A stretch of 64,000 bases of DNA, taken from contig NZ_QZCG01000007.1 of the NCBI RefSeq assembly GCF_003591515.1, forward strand, positions 1 to 64,000. Direction: 5' to 3'. The notes below the pieces were generated by a model that worked only from the letters and a program-made list of their open reading frames with translations, made no database searches and had not been told where the DNA came from. Position 1 is the first letter of the stretch; the number at the start of each line of letters is the position of its first letter. This DNA comes from Paracoccus onubensis (GTDB lineage Bacteria > Pseudomonadota > Alphaproteobacteria > Rhodobacterales > Rhodobacteraceae). This document shows positions 1 through 8,077 of the stretch, piece by piece. A program made the translations under genes and the position numbers.

Positions 1-164
1 GCTGGGGGGTGCGGCCCGGGCGGGCGGTGGTGGAATTCCTGCCGCCGATCGATCCGCAATTGCCGTCCGAGGCCTTCATGTCGGAACTGTCCGAGCAGAT
101 TGAAGAGAATTCCGACCGGTTGATGCAGGAAGCGGGATTCCAGCTATCGGAGATCAGGGCATGA
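1..164 (+). CDS. 1-acyl-glycerol-3-phosphate acyltransferase-like protein (PlsC family), C-terminal end
   Basis: Only the last 53 codons lie in the window and the gene starts to the left of it. The visible tail (VRPGRAVVEFLPPI, then a helix with FMSELSEQIEENSDRLMQEA) matches the C-terminal part of PlsC-type lysophospholipid acyltransferases, which acylate lysophosphatidic acid at the inner membrane to make phosphatidic acid. The catalytic HX4D motif is outside the window, so the family call rests on the tail alone. Its stop overlaps the next start as ATGA, which implies co-translation with the PPOX gene. Confidence 0.7.
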   Translation, partial: WGVRPGRAVVEFLPPIDPQLPSEAFMSELSEQIEENSDRLMQEAGFQLSEIRA

Positions 165-763
165 ACTGGCTGAAGGAAGATGATCTGGCGACGATTTACG
201 GTACACCGGGACCGGCGTCGTTGCGGAAGGTGGCGGACCGGCTGACCCCGGAATATGCGCGTTTCATCGAGGCCGCGCGCTTCTGCGTGCTGGGGACGGT
301 CGGGCCAGAGGGTACGGATGGCAGCCCGCGCGGCGATGATGGGCCGGTGGTGCGGGCGCTGGATGAGAAATATCTGGCCTTGCCCGACTGGCGCGGAAAT
401 GACCGGATCGATTCGCTGCGCAATATCGCCCGTGACGGACGGGTGAGCCTGATGTTCCTTGTGCGCGGCTCGGGCAATGCGATCCGGGTGAACGGTACGG
501 CGCGGCTGACCGATGATGCCGAACTGCGCCAGAGCTTTGCGCATAACGGGAAATTGCCCCGCACCGTGATCGTGGTGCAGATCGGCGAGATCTATTTCCA
601 ATGCGCAAGGGCCGTGATCCGCTCGGGCCTGTGGGAAGATCGCGATGACAGCAAGGGGCTGCCGACACCCGGGCAGATCCTGGCGAACATGACCGGGGGC
701 GAGGTTGGCGGCGACAGGTACGATGCCGAATGGCCGGAACGTGCCGCAAAGACCATGTGGTAA
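161..763 (+). CDS. Pyridoxamine 5'-phosphate oxidase-type flavoprotein
   Basis: A 200-residue protein of the PPOX split-barrel fold, resembling the MSMEG_1061-type FMN-dependent group. The FMN-binding core is visible as FCVLGTVGPEGTDGSPRGD (about residues 44-62), followed by LALPDWRGNDRIDSLRNI and VSLMFLVRG, the usual order of phosphate- and isoalloxazine-contacting strands. The C-terminal half carries the conserved GEIYFQCARA segment. Family members are cytosolic flavin-binding oxidoreductases, and the substrate of this one is unknown. The ATG overlaps the stop of the upstream acyltransferase. It is not PdxH itself, because the PdxH C-terminal signature is missing. Confidence 0.8.
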   Translation: MNWLKEDDLATIYGTPGPASLRKVADRLTPEYARFIEAARFCVLGTVGPEGTDGSPRGDDGPVVRALDEKYLALPDWRGNDRIDSLRNIARDGRVSLMFLVRGSGNAIRVNGTARLTDDAELRQSFAHNGKLPRTVIVVQIGEIYFQCARAVIRSGLWEDRDDSKGLPTPGQILANMTGGEVGGDRYDAEWPERAAKTMW

Positions 764-790
764 GGCGCGCAGGGACCGCGCGCCTTCCTG
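764..790. terminator. Hairpin between convergent genes, probable bidirectional terminator
   Basis: GGCGCGC (764-770) and GCGCGCC (778-784) form a perfect 7-bp GC stem around a 7-nt loop, directly after the PPOX stop and just before the end of the leftward DUF1127 gene. There is no long T run, only TTCCT on the plus side. Confidence 0.5.
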
Positions 791-795
791 TGGCA

Positions 796-1026
796 TTATC
801 TCAGATCGTAGTATTTCGGTGCATGTGGCAGCGTCGGGGGAAGCCCGATGTCACGCCGCAGATGAGGGCCGAGATGATCTGTATCAGGTGGCCGCGGCCG
901 TCTCCTCCGTGGCATCAGCAAGGCCCGGATCGTGGCCCATAAGACCGGCATCGCACCATAATGATGAATCAGGCGCTCAATGGTCGGGCGCGGCGTCAGC
1001 ACGCGCGCGGGAAGTTGCGCAATCAT
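796..1026 (-). CDS. DUF1127-like small basic protein
   Basis: A 76-residue protein. The start is placed at the ATG at 1026, which has AAGGAG six bases upstream; longer readings lack such a site. The N-terminal half (TIERLIHHYGAMPVLWATIRALL) is a predicted helix. The C-terminal half has an RRRRPRPP stretch and ends in LRRDIGLPP, the signature of DUF1127 (YjiS-like) proteins of Alphaproteobacteria. In Rhodobacter and relatives some DUF1127 proteins are stress-linked RNA-binding factors (for example CcaF1), so an RNA-related role is possible but inferred. A hairpin plus T run lies in its leader. Confidence 0.65.
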   Translation of the reverse strand: MIAQLPARVLTPRPTIERLIHHYGAMPVLWATIRALLMPRRRRPRPPDTDHLGPHLRRDIGLPPTLPHAPKYYDLR

Positions 1027-1085
1027 TGCGATCTCCTTGTTCGCCCAGGCGAAGGCACAGGGCATATCTGTTTAGGGTTGTTGAG

Positions 1086-1135
1086 AAAAAGACATGACAA
1101 ATGGTCGCGAAAAACGCGGTGAGTCAGATCATGTC
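1086..1135 (-). terminator. Intrinsic terminator or attenuator upstream of the DUF1127 gene
   Basis: On the minus strand GACATGA (1135-1129) pairs with TCATGTC (1097-1091), with a nested CGCG/CGCG stem (1118-1115 with 1109-1106). TTTTTCTC follows immediately (from 1090 downward). This has the form of a Rho-independent terminator. It lies after the 22-codon ORF at 1165-1233 and about 60 nt before the DUF1127 start, so it either ends a short transcript or attenuates the DUF1127 gene. Confidence 0.5.
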
Positions 1136-1164
1136 AGTTCGGGATCTACCCTTGCGGGAACGAA

Positions 1165-1233
1165 TCAGGCTTGTCGGTTGATGAACCGGTCAGCCATCAC
1201 GGGAAGGGCATGTGCAAAGCGGTATATTGGCAT
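1165..1233 (-). CDS. Possible 22-residue leader peptide or small protein
   Basis: A short ORF reading MPIYRFAHALPVMADRFINR-QA with a very strong Shine-Dalgarno (AAGGAGGGG, 7-8 nt before ATG). It is followed by the hairpin with T run at 1086-1135 and then by the DUF1127 gene on the same strand. I do not recognise the peptide. The strong ribosome site and the position in front of an attenuator-like structure are the only reasons to list it. It could be a leader peptide, an independent small protein or chance. Confidence 0.35.
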   Translation of the reverse strand: MPIYRFAHALPVMADRFINRQA

Positions 1234-1281
1234 GATCACCCCTCCTTTCGTCGTTCCTGACAATGGGTAGAAATATCGAAT

Positions 1282-1294
1282 GTCACAAAGTGAC
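1282..1294. promoter_or_regulatory. 13-bp dyad in the leader region, possible operator
   Basis: GTCACAAAGTGAC is a perfect palindrome with 5-bp arms and a 3-bp centre. It lies about 50 bp upstream of the strong ribosome-binding site of the 22-codon ORF. The rest of the gap between the DUF1127 gene and the GNAT gene (1027-1370) holds only the short ORF, the terminator-like hairpin and this dyad. I cannot assign a regulator. Confidence 0.3.
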
Positions 1295-1370
1295 GTGGAT
1301 TTCAAGAGTTCACGGCTGCGTGAGAGGATGATTTTTCACTGTAGCGATTGCGCACCAGTTCAGCAGGGTT

Positions 1371-1871
1371 TCAGATGGTCAGATCCTTGCCCATGAAAAC
1401 CAGATCGTGAAATTGTCCGAATTTCCAGCCCGCTGCCGGGATACGCCCCCATTCACTGTAACCCATCCGGTCATGAAAGCGGATCGAGATCACGTTGCTG
1501 GCGGTGATGCCCCCGATCATCAGCCGATGCCCTGCTGCACGGGCATGATCCTCGAGCGCATCCAGCAGCAGTTTGGCGCTGCCGCTCCCCCGGGCCTGTG
1601 GATGCAGGTTTATGGAATGCTCCATGCTTCTTGCATAACCACCCCCTGCGCGGAACTGGCTGTAAGAGGCAAAGCCGGTCACATCGCCCTCATCACTCAA
1701 TGACAGAAGGAAGGGATGGCCTGCCTTCCGCCGGTCGTGGATGATGGCGGCGATTTCGGATTCGCTGCGTTGCTGTGGCCAGAAAGTGATGGCGGTGTCG
1801 CGGATGATCGGGTTCCAGATTGCCGCGATGGCCGGGGCGTCACCGGGTCCGGCATCGCGCAACCGGATCAC
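1371..1871 (-). CDS. GNAT family N-acetyltransferase (phosphinothricin acetyltransferase-like)
   Basis: A 166-residue acetyl-CoA-dependent N-acetyltransferase. It begins VIRLRDAGPGDAPAIAAIWNPIIRDTAITF, as in PAT-type GNATs. The acetyl-CoA pyrophosphate loop is at LHPQARGSGSAKLLLDAL, and the C-terminal part has the typical ASNVISIRFHDRMGY segment. I place the start at GTG 1871, which overlaps the stop of the upstream VOC gene as GTGA; the longer reading to 1979 would run far into that gene. Substrate unknown: amino-acid analogues are common for this subfamily. Confidence 0.8.
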   Translation of the reverse strand: MIRLRDAGPGDAPAIAAIWNPIIRDTAITFWPQQRSESEIAAIIHDRRKAGHPFLLSLSDEGDVTGFASYSQFRAGGGYARSMEHSINLHPQARGSGSAKLLLDALEDHARAAGHRLMIGGITASNVISIRFHDRMGYSEWGRIPAAGWKFGQFHDLVFMGKDLTI

Positions 1872-2443
1872 AGAACCACCTCGCCGCGAAGCGTGGCGAT
1901 GCGGGCCGTGAAGCCCGGTGCTCCGACCGAAACCCGGATGCGGGGATCGCTCAGCGGCAAGACCAGCCTTTCGGGGCATTGCACCTTCAGCCCGGTCAGA
2001 CGAAACCCGTGATCGGGCAGGCGGTCTGCGGGATGCGGTCCGTTGCCCCAGTCGATCCGCATGGGAATTGTGCCGCCGCCGGGCATCTGCCCGGATTTCG
2101 GCAGAGTGATTCGCCAGCGCAGATCACCACGGTTGACTTCGGCGACAGTGGTTGCCGTCACAGCTTCAAGCGGAGACTGGCGCAGAACCCAGCCGGCGAT
2201 GCATGGTGGGGCGTCAAAATCTTTCAGCCCGAACCAGCCGGGTCCCGTTATGGGGCCGGAATCCGGATCCATGGCGATCAGTTCAAGATATTCGCGGGTG
2301 CCAAGCGACAGCAGCATGTTATGCGTGCCAAGCTGCGGATGTTTGCCACCAGCCTGCAACACCGCGCCAAGCCGGTCCCGAAGCCATGCGGCGCCTTCTT
2401 CCAGATTGCGCGCGGCGATGGCGATATGATCGAATTCGAGCAT
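1868..2443 (-). CDS. Glyoxalase-like (VOC superfamily) protein
   Basis: A 191-residue protein with an N-terminal betaalpha-betabetabeta VOC module (MLEFDHIAIAARNLEEGAAW, then GTHNMLLSLG and EYLELIAMDP), resembling Pfam Glyoxalase_3-type single-chain proteins. His6 and Glu in YLELI are candidate metal ligands. It lies 5 bp after trpA and overlaps the following GNAT, so the three leftward genes probably form one transcript. No substrate can be inferred, and a link to tryptophan synthesis is not implied. Confidence 0.75.
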   Translation of the reverse strand: MLEFDHIAIAARNLEEGAAWLRDRLGAVLQAGGKHPQLGTHNMLLSLGTREYLELIAMDPDSGPITGPGWFGLKDFDAPPCIAGWVLRQSPLEAVTATTVAEVNRGDLRWRITLPKSGQMPGGGTIPMRIDWGNGPHPADRLPDHGFRLTGLKVQCPERLVLPLSDPRIRVSVGAPGFTARIATLRGEVVL

Positions 2444-2448
2444 GGCGT

Positions 2449-3246
2449 TCAGCCGCGATGCGCCCCTGCCGCCAGATCGCGCACGAAATCAAGGATCTCG
2501 GGTACCGGGCGGCCTTCGCCGATCAGTTTGACGATGGCGCTGCCGACGACGCAGCCATCGGCGACCGAGGCGACGTTTTCGGCGGCTTCGGGAGTCGAGA
2601 TGCCGAAGCCCACCACCACCGGCAGATTGGCCGCTGCCTTGATCCGGGCGACTTCCGGCGCGACTTCGGCGGCATTGGCCGCGGGACCGCCGGTGATGCC
2701 CGTGACGCTGACATAGTAGACGAAACCGCTGGTATTGCGGATCACGGCCGGCAGGCGCCTGTCGTCGGTGGTGGGCGTGGCAAGGCGGATGAAGTTCAGC
2801 CCGGCGCGTGTGGCAGGCAGGCAGAGTTCGTCATCCTCTTCGGGCGGCAGATCGACGATGATCAGCCCATCGACGCCGGCGTCTTTCGCGTCGGACAGGA
2901 ACCGCTCCACCCCGCCGGGACGGGCATAGATCGGGTTGTAATAACCCATCAGCACGACAGGCGTTTTGTCATCCTGTTTGCGGAACTCGTGCAGCATGTC
3001 CAGCGTGCGACTGACGCTGCCACCCGCCGCGAGTGCCCGCTGTCCCGCAGCCTGGATGGTGGCGCCGTCGGCCATTGGATCGGTGAAGGGCATGCCCAGT
3101 TCGATAATGTCCACACCGGCTCCCGGCAGGCCGCGCATGATTTCAAGCGCAGTCGCGTCATCCGGATCCGACGCCATGATATAGGTCACGAAGGCTTTTT
3201 TGCCTTGAGCCTGAAGCTGCGCGAATGTGTTGTCGATTCTGGTCAT
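2449..3246 (-). CDS. trpA: Tryptophan synthase alpha subunit
   Basis: 265 residues, normal length for TrpA. It cleaves indole-3-glycerol phosphate to indole, which is channelled to TrpB. Catalytic Glu49 ([16 protein letters not shown]) and Asp60 fall at the same numbers as in the enterobacterial enzyme, and the phosphate site GITGG and the GFGIS loop near the C-terminus are intact. I choose ATG 3246 (AGGG upstream) over the in-frame TTG at 3261. It is not next to trpB (8078), a common arrangement in Rhodobacteraceae, so the two subunits are transcribed separately and in opposite directions. Confidence 0.96.
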   Translation of the reverse strand: MTRIDNTFAQLQAQGKKAFVTYIMASDPDDATALEIMRGLPGAGVDIIELGMPFTDPMADGATIQAAGQRALAAGGSVSRTLDMLHEFRKQDDKTPVVLMGYYNPIYARPGGVERFLSDAKDAGVDGLIIVDLPPEEDDELCLPATRAGLNFIRLATPTTDDRRLPAVIRNTSGFVYYVSVTGITGGPAANAAEVAPEVARIKAAANLPVVVGFGISTPEAAENVASVADGCVVGSAIVKLIGEGRPVPEILDFVRDLAAGAHRG

Positions 3247-3444
3247 CTCGGGTCCCTGCAATCCTTCGGCTCAGAACTAGCCAACATGGGCGGGCTGCGC
3301 AATGAGAGTCAGTCTGCGGGCGCGCAGGGTGCAGGCTCCTTTCGTCGGACAGCCGTTCCGTTCGCCGGAAACCGCATGCCGATCAGCAGGCCCGCTGGTC
3401 GCAAACGCGCATTGCCTCCGACTATTCGGGCAGATGGGCTGTTG

Positions 3445-3864
3445 TCACTCTGCCTCGACCACCAGCATCCAGCTTGCCCCGAAACGATCGGTCAGCATGG
3501 CAAAGAAACTGGCGAAGAAGGTCGGGCCGGGTTCCATCTTGACCGTGCTGCCTTCAGCCAGTTCGTCGAAGACGCGGCGGATCTCGGCTTCTGATTGCAG
3601 TGTGACCGCGATCGAGGATCCGGCCATGCGTTCGCCTCCGAATTGCCGGGGGGTATCGCTTCCCAGCAATCTGCCGCCGTCCGGCAGGGTCAGTTGGGCA
3701 TGCAGGATCCAGCCCGCCTGATCGGGTTCGAGTTCCGGCATTCCGGTGGCCTCGGGCATTTCGTCGAAACGGTTGATCTGCAACTCGCCTCCGAACACTC
3801 GGGCATAGGTTTCGAACGCCTCGTGGCATTCGCCCTGAAAGGACAGATATGGAATGAAATTCAC
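3445..3864 (-). CDS. PhnB-like VOC family protein
   Basis: A 139-residue VOC protein of the PhnB / 3-demethylubiquinone methyltransferase-like group. It starts MNFIPYLSFQGECHEAFETYARVFGGEL and contains the usual LGSDTPRQ loop, a FDELAEGSTVKMEPGPTFFA segment and the terminal FGASWMLVVE strand. Proteins of this group are small cytosolic dimers, mostly without known substrate. It is separated from trpA by about 200 bp in which I see no gene, and it is divergent from ychF. Confidence 0.82.
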   Translation of the reverse strand: MNFIPYLSFQGECHEAFETYARVFGGELQINRFDEMPEATGMPELEPDQAGWILHAQLTLPDGGRLLGSDTPRQFGGERMAGSSIAVTLQSEAEIRRVFDELAEGSTVKMEPGPTFFASFFAMLTDRFGASWMLVVEAE

Positions 3865-3942
3865 GACTCCTCCTTTGCTCCCGCGGGGTGGACTTGTGGC
3901 GGGCCTCGCCCTAAGTATCCGCGAAATTCAAGGAGTGAGCAA

Positions 3943-5040
3943 ATGGGCTTTCGCATGGGGATCGTGGGGCTGCCGAATGTCGGCAAATCCACGCTGTTCA
4001 ACGCGCTGACGAAAACGGCTGCCGCGCAGGCCGCGAATTTCCCCTTCTGCACGATCGAGCCGAATGTGGGCGAGGTCGCCGTGCCCGATCCGCGGCTGGA
4101 GAAGCTGGCCGGTATCGCAGGCAGCAAACAGATCATCCCGACGCGGATCACATTCGTTGATATCGCCGGGCTGGTGAAGGGCGCCAGCAAGGGCGAGGGG
4201 CTGGGGAACCAGTTCCTTGCCAATATCCGCGAGGTGGATGCGATCGCCCATGTGCTGCGCTGTTTCGAAGACGGAGACGTCACCCATGTCGAGGGCCGGG
4301 TCGATCCCCTCAGCGATGCCGAGGTGATCGAAACCGAGCTGATGATCGCCGATATGGAATCCATCGAACGCCGCATGGCCAACCTGACTCGCAAGCTGAA
4401 GGGCGGTGACAAGGAAGCCGTCGCGCAGGAGCGTCTTCTGAAACAGGCGCTTGCTGCGCTTGAAACCGGCAAGCCCGCCCGTAGCGTCGAAGTGACGGAA
4501 GATGACCGCAAGGCATGGGACATGTTGCAGCTTCTGACAGCGAAGCCGGTGCTTTACGTCTGTAATGTGGCCGAGGATGAAGCCGCGTCAGGGAATGAAT
4601 GGTCCGCGAAAGTCGCACATATGGCGGCAGAGCAGGGGGCGGGGCATGTGGTGATCTCGGCCCGTATCGAGGAAGAGATCAGCCAGCTCGATGCCGACGA
4701 GGCCCAGATGTTCCTGGGTGAGATGGGGTTGGATGAGGCCGGGCTGGATCGCCTGATCCGGGCCGGTTACGATCTGCTGGGATTGCAGACCTATTTCACG
4801 GTCGGCCCGAAAGAGGCGCGGGCATGGACGATTCGCAAGGGTACCTTGGCCCCGCAGGCCGCCGCAGTCATTCACGGCGATTTCGAGAAGGGCTTCATCC
4901 GGGCCGAAACCATTGCCTATGATGATTACATTTCCGGAAATGGCGAAGCTGGCGCACGAGAAGCCGGAAAACTGCGCGTCGAAGGCAAGAGCTACGAGGT
5001 CAAGGACGGCGATGTGCTGCATTTCCTGTTCAATGCCTGA
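3943..5040 (+). CDS. ychF: Redox-regulated P-loop ATPase YchF
   Basis: 365 residues, the standard YchF length. It is an Obg-related ATPase that binds the ribosome/50S subunit and modulates translation under oxidative stress. Visible features are the P-loop GLPNVGKST (about residues 8-16), the switch region DIAGLVKGASKGEGLGNQFL, and a C-terminal TGS domain (TYFTVGPKEARAWTI through VKDGDVLHFLFNA). The ATG at 3943 has AGGAG eight bases upstream; upstream in-frame codons lack family similarity. Transcribed alone, divergent from the PhnB-like gene. Confidence 0.96.
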   Translation: MGFRMGIVGLPNVGKSTLFNALTKTAAAQAANFPFCTIEPNVGEVAVPDPRLEKLAGIAGSKQIIPTRITFVDIAGLVKGASKGEGLGNQFLANIREVDAIAHVLRCFEDGDVTHVEGRVDPLSDAEVIETELMIADMESIERRMANLTRKLKGGDKEAVAQERLLKQALAALETGKPARSVEVTEDDRKAWDMLQLLTAKPVLYVCNVAEDEAASGNEWSAKVAHMAAEQGAGHVVISARIEEEISQLDADEAQMFLGEMGLDEAGLDRLIRAGYDLLGLQTYFTVGPKEARAWTIRKGTLAPQAAAVIHGDFEKGFIRAETIAYDDYISGNGEAGAREAGKLRVEGKSYEVKDGDVLHFLFNA

Positions 5041-5184
5041 GCGGATGGGAATGACGTGAAGGGAATGGGATTGCGGATGGCGTGACCCGCAGATAGCCTT
5101 GTGAGGGGACTTTGCCCTGCTCGTCGCTGCGCTTCTCGTGAAGAAGGGACGGGTTTTCAGGACAAGGCAGGATTGGAGACGCGA

Positions 5185-5988
5185 ATGAGTTGCGCCTGTG
5201 GACATCATCATCCGAAACCGGTCCGGGGCGGGGATGGCGCGGCTATTTCGCTGGCCCGGCCGATGATCGCCTTGACCGGCCGCCTGATTTGCCATGATAC
5301 CGCGCAGATGATGACGGCGCTTTCGCTGCTGCCGGAACATGTCCGGCTAAGCCGGGCAGAGCCGGGCTGCCTGCGTTTCGATATCTGGCAGGATGAGGAT
5401 CCGATGATCTGGCATCTGTCCGAATTATTCGCGGATGCCGACGCTTTCGCAGCGCATCAGCAACGCGCCGGCAGCAGCGACTGGGGCCTGCAAAGCCACG
5501 AGATCGAGCGTGATTTCGCAAAGCGCGAGATTTCGCCTGTCCTGCGCGAAGAACAGCCGTCGGATATAGACAGCATCGACAGCTTGCTGCGCGAGGCTTT
5601 CGGCGGTTCTGACGAGGCCCGGTTGGTTGCCGAGTTGCGGGGGCAGGGTGATCTGCAATTCTCACTGGTCGCTGAGGCGGTAGGAACGGTGGTCGGCCAT
5701 CTGGGGCTTTCTCCGCTGACAGGGGATATTGCGGGTCTTGCGCTTGCCCCGGTAGCTGTCAATCCGAAGCTGCAGCGCCGCGGGATCGGTGCCGCGATGA
5801 TCCACCACGCCCTTTCCCATGCAGGTCAGACTCCGGTGGTCGTGCTGGGGGATCCTGAATATTACAAAGCCTTCGGATTTGCTTCGGCAGAGCTGAATTC
5901 GCCTTATGCCGGGCCATATCTGCAAGCGCATGGCGAGATTGCCCCCCACAGCAATATCCGGCATGCCCGGGCCTTCGGGCAGCTATAA
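5185..5988 (+). CDS. Fusion of antibiotic-biosynthesis-monooxygenase (ABM) domain and GNAT acetyltransferase
   Basis: A 267-residue two-domain protein. The N-terminus is short and rich in Cys and His (MSCACGHHHPKP). Residues about 30-115 form an ABM-like dimeric ferredoxin-fold domain (PMIALTGRLICHD, then EPGCLRFDIWQDEDPMIWHLSELFADADAFAAHQ). Residues about 120-267 are a YhbS-type GNAT domain with the acetyl-CoA loop NPKLQRRGIGAAMI and the GDPEYYKAFGF motif. The start at 5185 has GGAG at proper spacing. Domain order is clear, but the substrates of both halves are unknown. The Cys/His head could bind a metal. Confidence 0.8.
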   Translation: MSCACGHHHPKPVRGGDGAAISLARPMIALTGRLICHDTAQMMTALSLLPEHVRLSRAEPGCLRFDIWQDEDPMIWHLSELFADADAFAAHQQRAGSSDWGLQSHEIERDFAKREISPVLREEQPSDIDSIDSLLREAFGGSDEARLVAELRGQGDLQFSLVAEAVGTVVGHLGLSPLTGDIAGLALAPVAVNPKLQRRGIGAAMIHHALSHAGQTPVVVLGDPEYYKAFGFASAELNSPYAGPYLQAHGEIAPHSNIRHARAFGQL

Positions 5989-6162
5989 TCAGCCAAACGG
6001 ATGATCGCTGTGGAAAAATTAGTTAACATTTTGCTTGTAGCTTAGTATGAGGCTGTTATCGAGTGATAAGGTAATGTGTTTTCCTGCGCTGCCAATGAAT
6101 TGGGCCGCAATCCTTTGCCAAGCGTCCCCGCGTGAGGCATAACCGCTGTTCTGGGAGGTAAC

Positions 6163-6447
6163 ATGATCCGGTCCGAGCTGATTCAGAAGATCTCAGACGA
6201 AAACCCGCATTTGTTTCGACGCGATGTCGAAAAAATCGTCAGTACCGTCTTTGACGAGATCATTGATGCCATGGCGCGGGGCGATCGGGTCGAATTGCGT
6301 GGTTTCGGGGCGTTTTCGGTCAAGAAGCGCGATGCGCGCACCGGCCGCAACCCGCGCACAGGCGAATCCGTCGAGGTCGAAGAAAAGCATGTGCCGTTCT
6401 TCAAGACCGGCAAGCTCTTGCGCGACAGGTTGAACGACAACGCCTGA
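6163..6447 (+). CDS. ihfB: Integration host factor subunit beta
   Basis: 94 residues of the HU/IHF DNA-bending family. [17 protein letters not shown] at the start, [12 protein letters not shown] in the body and the RNPRTGE arm with the intercalating proline identify IHF-beta rather than HU. It pairs with IHF-alpha to bend DNA at specific sites. GGGAGGTAAC precedes the ATG. It is followed by a LapA-like gene and trpF, the neighbourhood seen in many Alphaproteobacteria. The 174-bp upstream gap is AT-richer than its surroundings and probably holds the promoter. Confidence 0.96.
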   Translation: MIRSELIQKISDENPHLFRRDVEKIVSTVFDEIIDAMARGDRVELRGFGAFSVKKRDARTGRNPRTGESVEVEEKHVPFFKTGKLLRDRLNDNA

Positions 6448-6509
6448 TCGTTCTAGAAAGGCGAAGAAGGAATGGCGCAGACAGCCCTGCGCCAGACAAG
6501 AGGTTCCAG

Positions 6510-6941
6510 ATGCGCTTTCTTCGCCTGCTGTTCATCGTTCTGCTCGCCATCGTTCTGGTGGCAGTCGCCCTTGCCAACCGGGACATGGTCACGCTGAACG
6601 CGTTCCCTGCCAATCTGGGCACATTCCTGGGTGTTAAATCCTCGATTGAACTGCCGCTGTTCCTGGTGATCTTCGTTGCCGTGGCCTTTGGCATGCTTGC
6701 AGGTCTGGTGTGGGAATATCTGCGCGAAGCCAGCATCCGACGCGAGGTCCGCAACCGCAGCGCTCAGGTAAGCAGGCTGGAAGGGGAAGTCGACAGTTTG
6801 CGTGACCGTCACGCCAATCCGCGCGACGAGGTTCTTGCGATCGTGGACCGGCCGAAGGAAAGCGGAACATCTCAGGCGCCCCGTCCGGCCCTGCCGGCTG
6901 CCTCGCCGGCAACCGGTACGACCCTGCCAGCGGCAAGATAG
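6510..6941 (+). CDS. LapA-like (DUF1049) inner-membrane protein
   Basis: 143 residues with two predicted membrane helices (LLFIVLLAIVLVAVALA near residues 6-22 and LPLFLVIFVAVAFGMLAGLV near 48-67). The NRDMVTLNAFP segment between them is characteristic of LapA/DUF1049 proteins. The C-terminal half is a cytoplasmic coiled-coil-like stretch (RREVRNRSAQVSRLEGEVDSL) and a Pro/Ala-rich tail. In E. coli, LapA acts with LapB in controlling lipopolysaccharide synthesis. That role is only inferred here, and no lapB is adjacent. Confidence 0.8.
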   Translation: MRFLRLLFIVLLAIVLVAVALANRDMVTLNAFPANLGTFLGVKSSIELPLFLVIFVAVAFGMLAGLVWEYLREASIRREVRNRSAQVSRLEGEVDSLRDRHANPRDEVLAIVDRPKESGTSQAPRPALPAASPATGTTLPAAR

Positions 6942-6947
6942 ACCCGG

Positions 6948-7583
6948 ATGGCTCAGGTCAAGATATGTGGCCTGCGCGAGCAGGCTCATGTGGCTGTCGC
7001 GCTTGATGCGGGTGCGCGTTATCTTGGATTCGTCTTTTTTCCGAAATCTCCGCGCGCCGTTTCGGCAGTGCAAGCGGCAGAGCTGGCCTCTCAGGTGCCC
7101 GCCGGGATCGCGCGTGTCGGCCTGTTCGTGGATCCCGATGACGCATTGCTTCAGACCGTGCTGAACGAGGCGCCGCTGGATCTGATCCAGCTTCATGGCG
7201 ACGAGTCCCCGCAGCGGGTGGCAGAGGTCAAATCGCGATTCGGTCTGCCGGTGATGAAAGCAGTCGGGATCGCGACGCCCGAGGATATGTCGGCGCTGAC
7301 CGATTACGGTCTGGTGGCGGATATGCTGCTGGTCGATGCCAAGCCGGCCGGGGACGCGATTTTGCCGGGCGGGAACGGGCTGGCCTTTGATTGGCGCCTG
7401 CTGGCTGGTCGCCACTGGCTGAAGCCCTGGATGCTGGCCGGCGGCCTTACGCCCGGAAACGTTGCCGAAGCTGTCCGCCTGACCAAAGCGCCCTGCGTCG
7501 ATGTATCCTCCGGTGTCGAATCGGCGCGCGGGCAGAAGGATGCCGGGTTGATCCGCGATTTTATCGCCGCTGCAGAAGGTTGA
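6948..7583 (+). CDS. trpF: Phosphoribosylanthranilate isomerase
   Basis: 211-residue TIM-barrel enzyme that performs the Amadori rearrangement of phosphoribosylanthranilate, the third step of tryptophan synthesis. The N-terminal VKICGL motif carries the catalytic Cys, and the catalytic Asp lies in LLVDAKPAG. The phosphate-binding LAGGLTPGNV and the closing DVSSGVE motif are present. It begins six bases after the LapA-like gene and precedes a GNAT and trpB, so these genes probably share a transcript. Confidence 0.96.
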   Translation: MAQVKICGLREQAHVAVALDAGARYLGFVFFPKSPRAVSAVQAAELASQVPAGIARVGLFVDPDDALLQTVLNEAPLDLIQLHGDESPQRVAEVKSRFGLPVMKAVGIATPEDMSALTDYGLVADMLLVDAKPAGDAILPGGNGLAFDWRLLAGRHWLKPWMLAGGLTPGNVAEAVRLTKAPCVDVSSGVESARGQKDAGLIRDFIAAAEG

Positions 7584-7587
7584 TGTC

Positions 7588-8031
7588 ATGATCCAGTTTC
7601 GTCTCGCCCGGCGCGAAGATGTGCCGGAAGTTGTTGCGCTGCTGGCGGATGACATGCTTGGCCGCGACCGCGAAATCGCCGGGCTTCCAAGCTACCTTGC
7701 CGCTTTCGACGCCATGCAGGACGAGGGGAGCAATCATCTGATCGTAGGTGAAGATGATGATCTGATCGTTGCCTGCTATCAGCTGACCTTCATCTCGGGC
7801 CTGTCGCTTTCGGCTGCCCGCCGCGCCCAGATCGAAGCTGTGCGGGTGGCCGCCTCCTGCCGTGGCCGGAAGATCGGCGAGGCCATGATCGATGATGCCG
7901 GGCGGCGCGCCCGCGACGCAGGCTGCACGCTCCTTCAGTTCACCACGAATAAAGACCGCAATGACGCACATCGATTCTATGACCGCATGGGCTTCACGGC
8001 CAGCCATATCGGTTATAAGAAACCTCTCTAA
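7588..8031 (+). CDS. GNAT family N-acetyltransferase inserted between trpF and trpB
   Basis: 147-residue acetyl-CoA-binding protein. The [18 protein letters not shown] start and the [20 protein letters not shown] acetyl-CoA loop, followed by [22 protein letters not shown], give a complete GNAT fold. It starts 4 bp after trpF and ends 46 bp before trpB, in the same direction, so it is probably co-transcribed with the tryptophan genes. Nothing in the sequence gives its substrate, and a role in tryptophan metabolism would be guesswork. Confidence 0.85.
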   Translation: MIQFRLARREDVPEVVALLADDMLGRDREIAGLPSYLAAFDAMQDEGSNHLIVGEDDDLIVACYQLTFISGLSLSAARRAQIEAVRVAASCRGRKIGEAMIDDAGRRARDAGCTLLQFTTNKDRNDAHRFYDRMGFTASHIGYKKPL

Positions 8032-8077
8032 GCTTCTTCTTTGTCCAAATACCTTTTCAACCGCGAAGGCGCACCCA

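Noticed and set aside
6453..7655. Open frame of 400 codons antisense to the lapA-like gene and trpF
   Set aside because: Covers two well-supported plus-strand genes and has no family features.
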